Positions 1 to 8,239 of a DNA stretch of 64,000 bases are shown here, one piece after another. The notes below the pieces were generated by a model that was given only the letters and a program-made list of their open reading frames with translations, had not been told where the DNA came from and did no database searches. Location of the stretch: the NCBI RefSeq assembly GCF_013369485.1, contig NZ_JABWEB010000012.1:1-64000 (forward strand). Direction: 5' to 3'. A program made the position numbers and the translations under genes. This stretch comes from Massilia sp. BJB1822 (GTDB taxonomy: Bacteria > Pseudomonadota > Gammaproteobacteria > Burkholderiales > Burkholderiaceae_D). The stretch's first letter is position 1. The number at the start of each line of letters is the position of its first letter.

Positions 1-38
1 CGCCTCTCCCGCCGACCTGTCTTGAAAGGACAAGCGAA

Positions 39-2264
39 ATGCATAAGGAAAATCCGGTCGCGTCGGTGTTCCAGCCGGCCAATACCGCTACCCTGGAACT
101 GCTGCAGCGCTTCAACGACGAAAAGCGCTGCACCTTCCTGACCTCGAGTAATTACATGCATGCCGAAACGGCCAAGCTGGGTTATGTCTTGAGCAGCCGG
201 CTGGCGCGCATCAGCGGCCAGAGCGCGCCGTACCGCACCTTCTTCGTCAACTCCAGCCTGGAGGCCCTGTCGGGCGCGATCAAGCTGGCGCGCCAGACCT
301 CGGTGCGCGAGAAGAAGGACGATCAGGGCTGGGTGCTGCTGCTGGACGAAGTGGAGCGCTTCCCGGCCTTCCTCGATCCCACCGGACGCGGCATGCAGGA
401 GGGTTTCACGCCGCACGTGGCGCTGGCCACTTCGCTGGACCAGGCCAGGCAGCTGCTGCCGCAACACCGCTGGGCGGCGCTGCTGCACGTGCGCCGGCCG
501 GGCGCCGGCGCGGCTGACGCGGCCCTGATCTCGCTGATCGGGCAGGCCCGCCAGCAGGGCGCGATGATCGTCTCGGTCGACACCGAGCTGTCGCTGGCCG
601 ATCCGCACTTCGGCCAGCCTGGCCACGCTGCCGACGTCACCGTCTACGGCGAGAACCTGAGCGACCGGCAGGTGCCGTTCGGCTGCTTCACCATGACCAG
701 CGCGGCCCACGCGGTGTGGAACAACGACGTCGACTGCTTCGCCCAGACCTCGACCTTCGGCGGCAACCGCGCCTGCCCGGCGGTGGTGCTGGAAGCGCTG
801 GAACGCCACGGCCATATCAGCGCCGAGCAGCTGGCGCAGTGCCGCCGCATCGACGCCGACTTCAAGCTGATGCTGGAAACCTGGGGCAAGCACGTCAACC
901 CTGGCATGGCCCAATTGGGGCCGATCTTCGGCATGGACCTGGATGTGCGCCAGGCATGGGGCGGGCGGCTGCGCACCGGCGAGGGGCGCGAGATCCTCGA
1001 CTGCAGCGGCGGTTTCGGCAGTAATCTGCGCGGCCATAACAGCGCCGACATCCCGGCGCTGCTGCAGGCCCACGACCGGCAGCACGATTATTTCGCCGAC
1101 CTGGCCGGCCTGCTGGGCCGCCTGAGCGGCTTCCCGCGCGCTTTCCCGGCCGTCAGCGGCGCCACCGCCGTCGACGTGGCCGCGAGCATGGGCATGCTGG
1201 CCAACTCCAGCCGCAAGAAGGTGGTCACCTTCAAGGGGAACTTCTCCGGCAAGACCCTGTTCTCGCTCAATTTCAGCAAGCACGGCCCGCAGCTTACCGA
1301 ATCCGACCAGGATGCGTTCCGGCCCTACTACGCCGAGCTGGTCTACCTGGACCCGTTCGCGCCCGACGCGCTGGAGCAGCTGACCGCGGTGCTGCGCGGC
1401 GGCGACGTGGCCCTGGTCTGGTTCGAGATGATCCGCGGCGGCATGTGCGAGGCGCTGCCCGAACCGCTGCTGGCGGCGATCGACGCGCACAAGCAGGAGG
1501 GCGGCTATCTGATTGGCGTCGACGAGGTGCTGACCGGCGGCTGGCGCACCGGCGCCAGTTATCTGACCCACCGCGGCACCGTCAAGGGCTGCGATATCGT
1601 CAGCATCGGCAAGACGCTCAGCGACATGACGCTGCCGATGGCGGCCGTGCTGGTCAGCGAAGACGTCTACCAGCGCGCCTACGCCAGGAACGCGGCCCAC
1701 GTCGAGCGCCTGCAAGTGCACTACCGCAACCAGCTGTCGGCAAATATCGCCTTCAACGCGCTGTCCTACGCCGCCGACGCCGAGCGGCGCGCCGCTGCGT
1801 TGCGCACCCAGCAGGCATTGCAGCGCGGGTTGGAGCAGATCGCCGCCAGTTCCAAGCTGTTCGGCGGCGTGCGCGGACGCGGCGCCTTGCTGCTGCTGAC
1901 GATGAATCCGAAGTACTTCCCCTTCGACCACCGCTCCAAGCTGGGCAACCTGCTGGAGATGGCGATGTCGCACCTGATCTTCGTGCGCTGCGGCGTGTTT
2001 GTGTTCCTGCTGCGCTTCCTGCACCGGGTGTCGAGCAGCGAGGCTGATGTGCAGGAAATCCTGCACCGTCTGGAGCAGGGCTTGCGCGGCGTGACGCCGT
2101 TCATGCTGTACCGCTACGCCCTGAGCCGCATCCTGTCGCCCAAGCTGCCGCGCCTGGCCGCGCTGCTGTCGCGCGGCGTGCGCAAGGTCGACCTGGCGCC
2201 GCAAATGGGCGACCGGGCCTGGCAGCGCAGCCAGGAAGCGGTCAAGGAAGGCGGTAGGCCATGA
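39..2264 (+). CDS. Tandem (double-domain) class III aminotransferase of a DHB operon
   Basis: The 741-residue protein holds two class III (ornithine/acetylornithine-type) PLP aminotransferase large domains in a row; single-domain family members are about 400-450 residues. The second half carries the active-site hallmarks: the PLP-ring Asp in GVDEVLTGGWRTG and the Schiff-base Lys in SIGKTLSDMTLPM. At the matching place in the first half the sequence reads YGENLSDRQVPFG, so the Lys is replaced and that half looks catalytically dead. The start has a GAAAGGA Shine-Dalgarno. The stop overlaps the isochorismate synthase start (ATGA), so it is the first visible gene of the DHB operon. It probably transaminates a pathway intermediate or a building block joined to DHB; the substrate cannot be read from sequence. 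Family call firm, substrate unknown. Confidence 0.85.
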   Translation: MHKENPVASVFQPANTATLELLQRFNDEKRCTFLTSSNYMHAETAKLGYVLSSRLARISGQSAPYRTFFVNSSLEALSGAIKLARQTSVREKKDDQGWVLLLDEVERFPAFLDPTGRGMQEGFTPHVALATSLDQARQLLPQHRWAALLHVRRPGAGAADAALISLIGQARQQGAMIVSVDTELSLADPHFGQPGHAADVTVYGENLSDRQVPFGCFTMTSAAHAVWNNDVDCFAQTSTFGGNRACPAVVLEALERHGHISAEQLAQCRRIDADFKLMLETWGKHVNPGMAQLGPIFGMDLDVRQAWGGRLRTGEGREILDCSGGFGSNLRGHNSADIPALLQAHDRQHDYFADLAGLLGRLSGFPRAFPAVSGATAVDVAASMGMLANSSRKKVVTFKGNFSGKTLFSLNFSKHGPQLTESDQDAFRPYYAELVYLDPFAPDALEQLTAVLRGGDVALVWFEMIRGGMCEALPEPLLAAIDAHKQEGGYLIGVDEVLTGGWRTGASYLTHRGTVKGCDIVSIGKTLSDMTLPMAAVLVSEDVYQRAYARNAAHVERLQVHYRNQLSANIAFNALSYAADAERRAAALRTQQALQRGLEQIAASSKLFGGVRGRGALLLLTMNPKYFPFDHRSKLGNLLEMAMSHLIFVRCGVFVFLLRFLHRVSSSEADVQEILHRLEQGLRGVTPFMLYRYALSRILSPKLPRLAALLSRGVRKVDLAPQMGDRAWQRSQEAVKEGGRP

Positions 2265-3427
2265 GCACGGCCAGCTTGCTGGAACTGTACCGGCCGGATG
2301 CCGCGCTGTTCCTGGCCACGCCGCGCCACACGCTGCTGGCCGCCGGGGCGCGCAGCCGCCTGCAGATCGAGGGCGGCGCCGGCCAGTGGCAGGCCTTGGC
2401 CGGCCGCGCCCGCGCGCTGCTGGGCGAACAGGCGCGCGAATTCGGCGCGGCGCGCGCGGTGCTGGTGGGTGCGCTGCCCTTCGACGAGCGGCTGCCGGCC
2501 CGGCTGGTGGTGCCGGAGACCCTGCACTGGAGCGGCCCGCTGGGCGGCGTGGCGTTGCCCGCACCGTCGGCCCAGGCGCTGGGCACCGGCGCGCTGCGCG
2601 AGCTGCCTTCCGGCGCCGAGTATGTGGCGGCGGTGGAGCAGGCCTTGGCGCAGATCCGTGCCGGCGAGCTGCGCAAGGTGGTGCTGGCGCGCGCGCTGGA
2701 AATGCAGACCGAGGCTGCGCCGGACGTGGCCGCGCTGCTGGCCAATCTGGTGCGGCGCAACCAGGGCGCTTACGCCTTCGCCGCGCAGGTCGGCGAGCAA
2801 AACCAGCCGCGCACCCTGATCGGCGCCAGTCCGGAGCTGCTGGTATCGCGCCGCGGCCGTGCCGTGCTGGCCAATCCGCTGGCCGGATCGGCGCCGCGCA
2901 ACGCCGATCCCGAACTGGACCGGCGAGCCGGGGCCGCGCTGCTGGCCTCGGCCAAGGACCGCCGCGAGCATGCTTTCGTGGTCGAGGCGGTAGCGGCCTC
3001 GCTGCGGCCGTTCTGCAGCGAGATCAGCGTCCCGGCCGAGCCGGTGCTGATGCAGACCGCCACCATGTGGCATTTGTCGACCGAGTTGCGCGGCCAGTTG
3101 CGCGACAGCGCCACCAGCGCGCTGGAGCTGGCGACCGCGCTGCACCCCACGCCGGCCATCTGCGGCACGCCGACGGCGCCGGCGCTGGCGGCGATCCGCG
3201 CGCTGGAAGGCTTTGAGCGCGGTTACTACGCCGGCCTGGTGGGCTGGTCCGACGCCAGCGGCGACGGCGAATGGATCGTCACGATCCGCTGCGCCGAAGT
3301 GGCGCAGCGCCAGATCCGCCTGTACGCCGGGGCTGGCATCGTTGACGGTTCGCAGGCCCAGGCCGAACTGGATGAAACCTCGGCCAAGTTCCGCACCGTG
3401 CTGACGGCGCTGGGGATCGCGCCATGA
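2261..3427 (+). CDS. entC: Isochorismate synthase (EntC/DhbC type)
   Basis: Converts chorismate to isochorismate, the first committed step to 2,3-dihydroxybenzoate. The 388-residue length fits EntC/DhbC. Visible chorismate-binding family motifs are LRKVVLARAL with the catalytic Lys, GASPELL with the acid Glu, NPLAGSAPR, KDRREHAFVVEAV, HPTPAICGTP and the C-terminal DGEWIVTIRCAEV and YAGAGIV blocks that bind Mg and the carboxylates. It overlaps the upstream aminotransferase by 4 bases (ATGA) and the following SDR gene likewise. With a separate isochorismatase and an EntA homologue in the same operon, isochorismate synthase is much more likely than salicylate synthase, which is usually longer and needs no such partners. 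Confidence 0.9.
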   Translation: MSTASLLELYRPDAALFLATPRHTLLAAGARSRLQIEGGAGQWQALAGRARALLGEQAREFGAARAVLVGALPFDERLPARLVVPETLHWSGPLGGVALPAPSAQALGTGALRELPSGAEYVAAVEQALAQIRAGELRKVVLARALEMQTEAAPDVAALLANLVRRNQGAYAFAAQVGEQNQPRTLIGASPELLVSRRGRAVLANPLAGSAPRNADPELDRRAGAALLASAKDRREHAFVVEAVAASLRPFCSEISVPAEPVLMQTATMWHLSTELRGQLRDSATSALELATALHPTPAICGTPTAPALAAIRALEGFERGYYAGLVGWSDASGDGEWIVTIRCAEVAQRQIRLYAGAGIVDGSQAQAELDETSAKFRTVLTALGIAP

Positions 3428-4182
3428 GCGCGCTGTTTTCCGTCGCAGGCAAGTGCGCCCTGGTCACCGGCGGCAACCGCGGGGTCGGCCTGATGATCGC
3501 CCGCGGCCTGTTGCAGGCCGGCGCGCGGGTCTACATCAGCGCGCGCGATCCCGAGGTCTGCGCGCGCAGCGCGGCCGAGCTGTCGCTATGGGGCGATTGC
3601 CGCGCCATCGCCGCCGATCTGTCGCAGACCGCCGAATGCGCCCGCCTGGCCCAGGAGCTGGGCCGCCAGGAAGACTGCCTGCACATCCTGGTCAACAACG
3701 CCGGCCAGACGCTGGGCGCGCCGCTGGCCGATTTCGGCGACGAGCAGTGGGACAGCGTGTTCGACGTTAACGTCAAGGGCGTGTTCCAGCTGACCCGCCA
3801 TCTGCACCGCCTGCTGGAAAAGGGCGCGGCCGAGGGCGACCCGGCGCGCGTCATCAATATCGGTTCGGTGGACGGCTTCCATGTGCCGGCGATGGAAAAC
3901 TATTCCTACACCGCCAGCAAGGCCGCGCTGCACCATCTGACGCGCCACCTGGCCAAGCGCCTGGGACCGAACGTGACGGTGAATGCCCTGGCGCTGGGAC
4001 CGTTCATCTCCGCCATGACCGACGCCAGCATCGGCGCCGACATGGCGGCGCGCGCGCCGCTGCGCCGGATCGGCAATGACGACGACGCGGCCGGCGCGGT
4101 GATCTTCCTCAGCGCCCGTGCCGGCGCCTTCCTGACGGGCGCGGTGATCCCGGTCGACGGCGGGCTGATTACCACGGTTTGA
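3424..4182 (+). CDS. SDR-family oxidoreductase, RhlG/FabG-like
   Basis: A 252-residue classical short-chain dehydrogenase/reductase. The Rossmann motif TGGNRGVG lies near residue 16, NNAG near residue 91, and the catalytic Ser (NIGSVDG) and Tyr-Lys (YSYTASKAA) follow. The overall pattern resembles RhlG-type NADPH-dependent 3-oxoacyl reductases rather than EntA, so it is a second and distinct SDR in the operon beside the EntA homologue at its 3' end. It overlaps the isochorismate synthase gene by 4 bases and is followed after 15 bases by the DHB-AMP ligase. A ketoreductase would fit an extra tailoring step on a beta-keto intermediate; the substrate is an inference. Confidence 0.85.
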   Translation: MSALFSVAGKCALVTGGNRGVGLMIARGLLQAGARVYISARDPEVCARSAAELSLWGDCRAIAADLSQTAECARLAQELGRQEDCLHILVNNAGQTLGAPLADFGDEQWDSVFDVNVKGVFQLTRHLHRLLEKGAAEGDPARVINIGSVDGFHVPAMENYSYTASKAALHHLTRHLAKRLGPNVTVNALALGPFISAMTDASIGADMAARAPLRRIGNDDDAAGAVIFLSARAGAFLTGAVIPVDGGLITTV

Positions 4183-4197
4183 ACGAATGGAGAGCTT

Positions 4198-5871
4198 ATG
4201 TTAACAGGCAGCCTACCTTGGCCGGAACCGTTTGCGGCGCGCTACCGCAGCGCGGCTTACTGGCTTGACGAAAGTTTTTGGGACATGCTGTGCGGCTGGG
4301 CCGAGCGGCACGGCGAACGCATCGCGCTGGTCGACGGCGCGCAGCGCTGGAGTTACCAGCAGTTGCAGCGGCGTGCCGCCAGCCTGGCGGCCGGCCTGCA
4401 CAGCATCGGCATCGGCCCGCAGCAGCGGGTGGTGGTGCAACTGCCCAATGGCGTGGAATTCGTGGCGCTGTGCTTTGCCCTGTTCCGGCTGGGCGCAATC
4501 CCGGTGATGGCGCTGCCGGCGCACCGCCACGGCGACATCGGCCATCTATGCCGCCATAGCGGCGCGGTGGCTTATGTGACGGCGGCGCGCCATGGCCGCC
4601 ATGACAACCGGCCCATGACCAGCGAGGTGCGGCGCCTGTGCCCCGGGCTGCGCCACACCATCATCGCCGGCGGCGACCCCGGCGAGCACATGGCCTTTGC
4701 CGATCTATACCACGACAGCCTACCCGACGCCAGCCTGCCGCCCCCGCCAGCCGCCGGCGCGGTGGCGCTGTTCCAGCTGTCTGGCGGCACTACCGGCTCG
4801 CCCAAGCTGATCCCGCGCACCCATGCCGATTACGCTTACAGCATCCGCGCCAGCGCCGACATCTGCCAGCTCGATGCCGACACCATCTATCTGGCGGTGC
4901 TGCCGGTGGCGCATAACTTCCCGCTCAGCTCTCCCGGCATCCTGGGCGTGCTGCATGCCGGCGGCCGGGTGGTGATGGCCCAGAGCGGCGATCCGGAGCT
5001 GGCCTTCGAGCTGATCGCCCGCGAACGCGTGACCATCACGGCCATGGTGCCGCCGCTGGCGCTGATGTGGATGGAGCAGGTGGCGGCGCTGCAGCCGGAC
5101 CTGTCCAGCCTGCGCCTGCTGCAGGTCGGCGGCGCCAAGCTCAGCGAAGAGGCGGCGCGCCGCGTGCCGGCGCTGCTGGGCTGCCGCCTGCAGCAGGTGT
5201 TCGGCATGGCCGAGGGCCTGGTCTGCTACACCCGCCACGACGATCCGGCCGAGCTGGTGTACGCCAGCCAGGGCCGGCCGATCTCGCCCGACGATGAAAT
5301 CCGCATCGTCGATGACGACGATGCGGAACTGCCGGCCGGCAGCGTGGGCCACCTGCTGACGCGCGGCCCGTACACTATCCGCGGCTATTTCGACGCGCCA
5401 GAGCACAATGCGCGCGCTTTCACCGCCGATGGCTTTTACCGCACGGGCGACCTGGTGCGCCAGCTGCCGTCCGGCCACCTGGTGGTCGAGGGCCGCGCCA
5501 AGGATTTGATCAACCGCGGCGGCGACAAGGTGGCGGCCGAGGAAATCGAGAACCTGCTGCTGGGCCATCCGGCCATCGTGGACGTGGCCCTGGTGGCGAT
5601 GCCGGACCCCTTCCTCGGCGAGCGCAGCTGCGCCTTCGTGATTGCGCGCGGCTTGCCGCCCGATCTGGCCGGCATCAAGCGCTTCCTGCGCGACTGCGGC
5701 GTGGCCGAGTTCAAGCTGCCCGACCGGCTGGAACTGCTGCCGGCCTTTGCCCATACCAGTGTGGGCAAGGTCAGCAAGAAGGCGCTGCGCGAGCTGATCG
5801 CCGCCAAGCTGGAAGCCGAACAGGCTGGCGTGGCCGAGGCGGCAGCCGCGGCGCGCCAGGTGCTGCCATGA
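4198..5871 (+). CDS. entE: 2,3-dihydroxybenzoate-AMP ligase (EntE/DhbE type)
   Basis: A stand-alone 557-residue adenylation enzyme that activates an aryl acid with ATP and loads it on an aryl carrier protein. ANL motifs are present: the P-loop-like SGGTTGSPKLIPRTH, FGMAEG, YRTGDLVR, and the C-terminal hinge and lysine region GRAKDLINRGGDKVAAEEIE to GKVSKKAL. The substrate pocket reads AHNFPLSSPG and AEGLVCYT. By the published DhbE code, Asn, Ser and Val at these places indicate DHB, whereas salicylate enzymes usually have Cys and Leu. The start follows GGAGAGCTT. No carrier protein is encoded in the window, so its partner must be elsewhere. Confidence 0.92.
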   Translation: MLTGSLPWPEPFAARYRSAAYWLDESFWDMLCGWAERHGERIALVDGAQRWSYQQLQRRAASLAAGLHSIGIGPQQRVVVQLPNGVEFVALCFALFRLGAIPVMALPAHRHGDIGHLCRHSGAVAYVTAARHGRHDNRPMTSEVRRLCPGLRHTIIAGGDPGEHMAFADLYHDSLPDASLPPPPAAGAVALFQLSGGTTGSPKLIPRTHADYAYSIRASADICQLDADTIYLAVLPVAHNFPLSSPGILGVLHAGGRVVMAQSGDPELAFELIARERVTITAMVPPLALMWMEQVAALQPDLSSLRLLQVGGAKLSEEAARRVPALLGCRLQQVFGMAEGLVCYTRHDDPAELVYASQGRPISPDDEIRIVDDDDAELPAGSVGHLLTRGPYTIRGYFDAPEHNARAFTADGFYRTGDLVRQLPSGHLVVEGRAKDLINRGGDKVAAEEIENLLLGHPAIVDVALVAMPDPFLGERSCAFVIARGLPPDLAGIKRFLRDCGVAEFKLPDRLELLPAFAHTSVGKVSKKALRELIAAKLEAEQAGVAEAAAAARQVLP

Positions 5872-6326
5872 GCGCCGACCTGGAGCCGCGCGGCGATATG
5901 CGGCCGCACGACCTGCTTGGCGCGCTGGCCGGCACCACGGCCGGACGGGTCGATTCGGCTGAAGCCGACGCGGCCGCCTTTCCCCGCCTGGCCGCCTTCA
6001 ACTGCGGCGCGGTCTACGTGGGCCGCCTGCTGGGCGGCTCACCCTGGGAATGCCACCCCGACGCCGACGAGCTGCTGCAGGTGCTGGAAGGGGAGGTGGA
6101 AGTGACCCTGCTGGCCGGCCTGGGGCCGCTGCAAAGCGTGGTGCAGACCGTGGTGCGGGCCGGCAGCATCCTGGTGGTGCCGCGCGGCGTCTGGCACCGC
6201 CAGTGGTCGGAACTGGGCGTGACGCTGATGGCGGTGACGCCGGACCGCTCCGCCATTTCCTTCGAAAACGACCCGCGCACCGATCCGCGCATCTGCATCA
6301 CCGCCAAGGAGGGCCAAGGCCAATGA
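5868..6326 (+). CDS. Small cupin-domain protein in the DHB operon
   Basis: A 152-residue single-domain cupin. Cupin motif 1 is recognisable in PWECHPDADELLQVLEGEVEV (His and Glu ligand positions) and motif 2 in VVPRGVWHRQ. It overlaps the ligase gene by 4 bases and the isochorismatase gene by 4 bases, so it is made in step with both. Cupins in catechol-siderophore operons are not standard. Possible roles are a metal-dependent oxygenase or isomerase acting on a pathway product, or a binding protein; the sequence does not decide. The CDS and the fold are well supported, the function is not. Confidence 0.8.
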   Translation: MSADLEPRGDMRPHDLLGALAGTTAGRVDSAEADAAAFPRLAAFNCGAVYVGRLLGGSPWECHPDADELLQVLEGEVEVTLLAGLGPLQSVVQTVVRAGSILVVPRGVWHRQWSELGVTLMAVTPDRSAISFENDPRTDPRICITAKEGQGQ

Positions 6327-6964
6327 GCATTCCACGCATCGAGCACTACGCCATGCCGGCCGCCGGCGCCTGGCCTGCCAACCGCACCGCCTGGCGCCCG
6401 GAACGCGCGCGCTGCGCGCTGCTGATCCACGATATGCAGGATTACTTCCTGAAGTTCTACGCCGCCGGCGCCGCGCCGCTGGACGAGCTGCTGGCCCATA
6501 TCGGCACGCTGCGCCAGCGCTGCCGCCAGCTGGGCATCCCGGTGTTCTATTCGCGCGCCGATGCCCAGACCCCGGCCGAGCGCGGCCTGGTCAGCGACTT
6601 TTGGGGCAAGGGCATGGGCAGCGCCGATGCGGCGATCGTCGCCGCGCTGGCGCCCGAAGCGGGCGATATCGTCATCCAGAAGCACCGCTACAACGCCTTC
6701 CACCGCACCGACCTGCTGGCACAGCTGCGGGCGCTGGGCCGCGACCAGTTGCTGATCTGCGGCGTGTATGCCCATATCGGCTGCCTGGCGACGGCGCTGG
6801 ACGCCTTCATGCACGACATCGAAGCCTTCATGGTGGCCGATGCGCTGGGCGACTTTTCCCAGCAAGACCACGTGATGGCGCTGTCCTACGCCGCGCGGCG
6901 CTGTGCGGCGGTGTTTTCCAGCGCCGAGGTGCTGGCCGCGCTGGCGCCGGACGCCGCATCCTGA
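6323..6964 (+). CDS. Isochorismatase, stand-alone (no aryl carrier domain)
   Basis: Hydrolyses the vinyl ether of isochorismate to 2,3-dihydro-2,3-dihydroxybenzoate and pyruvate. I place the start at the ATG overlapping the cupin stop (ATGA), giving 213 residues MSIPRIEHYAMP... Family motifs are LLIHDMQDYF with the catalytic Asp, VIQKHRYNAF with the Lys, and CGVYAHIGCLATALDAF. EntB and DhbB are about 285-310 residues and carry a C-terminal aryl carrier protein; here the protein ends after the hydrolase domain and the phosphopantetheine Ser motif is absent. The carrier must be supplied by another gene. PhzD-type enzymes are relatives, but the EntC and EntA neighbours favour isochorismate as substrate. 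Confidence 0.9.
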   Translation: MSIPRIEHYAMPAAGAWPANRTAWRPERARCALLIHDMQDYFLKFYAAGAAPLDELLAHIGTLRQRCRQLGIPVFYSRADAQTPAERGLVSDFWGKGMGSADAAIVAALAPEAGDIVIQKHRYNAFHRTDLLAQLRALGRDQLLICGVYAHIGCLATALDAFMHDIEAFMVADALGDFSQQDHVMALSYAARRCAAVFSSAEVLAALAPDAAS

Positions 6965-7000
6965 ATCCCCCCTATCCACACTGAAGAGAAAGAGGACACT

Positions 7001-8239
7001 ATGCAGGACAAAATTGCGATTACCGACGGCATCTGGCCGAATGTCGACCACCTGCTGGCGCCCGAGGTGGTGGCGCAGCTGGCCGCGCAGGCGGCCGAGG
7101 CCGACCGCGAAGGCCGTATGTCCGAGACGGGCCTGGCGCTGCTGCGCGAGCACAAATGGCCAGGGCTGGCCGTGCCCACCAAGTTCGGCGGCCTGGGCGC
7201 CAATCTGCTGGAATGCTGCGCGGTGCAGCGCAAGCTGGGCGGCGCCGATCCCGGCCTGTCGATCGCCTGCACCATGCACCTGGGTTCGGTGGGGGTGTGG
7301 AATGAGCACTACGTGAAACAGCCCGACATGACCTGGGTGTTCATGGAGGCCGTGGCCAAGCGCAGCCTGATCGTCGCCTCGGCCGTGGCGGAACCAAGCC
7401 TGGGCGGTTCGGTCAACCGCTCGACCCTGCGCGCCCGGCGCGTGGAAGGCGGCTGGGAGGTCACCGGACGCAAGGGACCGCTGTCGTTTGCGGCCAGCGC
7501 CGACCTGATCACCCTGCAGTTCCAGTCCGAGCCCGATGGCGAGACGCCATCCAAGGTGCTGGTGGCGCTGGTGCCGCGCAGCCTGCCGGGCATTTCCAGC
7601 GAGCGCAGCTGGAACACCATGGGCATGCGCGGCTCCGGTTCGGACACCCTGGTGCTGGAGCATTGCATGATTCCCGATCCGATGGTGGTCTTCCAGGGCG
7701 AACCCGGCGCCGCTGCCGATGGCGACCTGGTGGCCGGCATCGTCTGGTTCTGCCTGGTCATCACGTCCAGCTACCTGGGCCTGGCCGAGACGGCGCTGGG
7801 CGTGACCCGCGAGACGCTGGGACGCAGCCGCATCGCCCACCTCGACGCGGCGCGCGCCGAGTTGCCCAGCTTCCAGGCTATCGTCGGCCAGCATGCCGCC
7901 GCGCTGCTGACGCTGGAAAGCGCCTGCGCCGGCCTGGCGCGGGCGATGGACGCGAAACAGGATCCGCAAGGGCTGCTGGCGGCCGCGCTGGGACTCAAGC
8001 AGCACGCCATCCGCGTGGTGCCGGAAGCGCTGGGCGCGTTTGCGGAAGCCTGCGGCGGCATCGCCTACGCGCGCAGTTCGACGCTGGAGCGGCTGTGGCG
8101 CGACGCCCAAGCGATCCGCTTCCATCCGCCGACGCCGGTGCCGGTGGCGCAGTACCTGGGGCGGCGCGCGCTGGGCATGGCCGCCGCGCTGGACCTGGAC
8201 GAGGCCGCGCCCGGCCTGCGCGAACGGGGCGGCGCTTGA
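7001..8239 (+). CDS. Acyl-CoA-dehydrogenase-like flavoprotein of the DHB operon
   Basis: A 412-residue acyl-CoA dehydrogenase superfamily protein: N-terminal helical domain with LAVPTKFGGLGANLLE, middle beta domain with SAVAEPSLGGSVNRS and NTMGMRGSGSDTL, and a C-terminal helical domain ending in RFHPPTPVPVAQYLGRRALG. The usual YEGT segment that holds the catalytic Glu of many fatty-acid enzymes is not seen. This resembles members found in secondary-metabolite clusters that oxidise carrier-bound acyl or aminoacyl groups, or that hydroxylate. A GAAAGAGGA Shine-Dalgarno precedes the start. The TTGA overlap with the next gene (entA) ties it to DHB synthesis. Family sure, substrate unknown. Confidence 0.82.
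   Translation: MQDKIAITDGIWPNVDHLLAPEVVAQLAAQAAEADREGRMSETGLALLREHKWPGLAVPTKFGGLGANLLECCAVQRKLGGADPGLSIACTMHLGSVGVWNEHYVKQPDMTWVFMEAVAKRSLIVASAVAEPSLGGSVNRSTLRARRVEGGWEVTGRKGPLSFAASADLITLQFQSEPDGETPSKVLVALVPRSLPGISSERSWNTMGMRGSGSDTLVLEHCMIPDPMVVFQGEPGAAADGDLVAGIVWFCLVITSSYLGLAETALGVTRETLGRSRIAHLDAARAELPSFQAIVGQHAAALLTLESACAGLARAMDAKQDPQGLLAAALGLKQHAIRVVPEALGAFAEACGGIAYARSSTLERLWRDAQAIRFHPPTPVPVAQYLGRRALGMAAALDLDEAAPGLRERGGA

Noticed and set aside
2261..3427. Salicylate synthase instead of isochorismate synthase
   Set aside because: Length fits EntC, and the operon has isochorismatase and EntA, which a salicylate route would not need.
6014..8125. A 703-codon open frame on the minus strand opposite the cupin, isochorismatase and flavoprotein genes
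   Set aside because: It runs antisense to three genes with clear motifs, has an Arg/Gln/His-rich composition typical of reversed GC-rich codons and no recognisable domain.
7663..8235. A long N-terminal extension in frame with entA
   Set aside because: It is an alternative frame of the flavoprotein gene and is Arg/Gly-rich; the SDR fold starts at the TTG at 8236.
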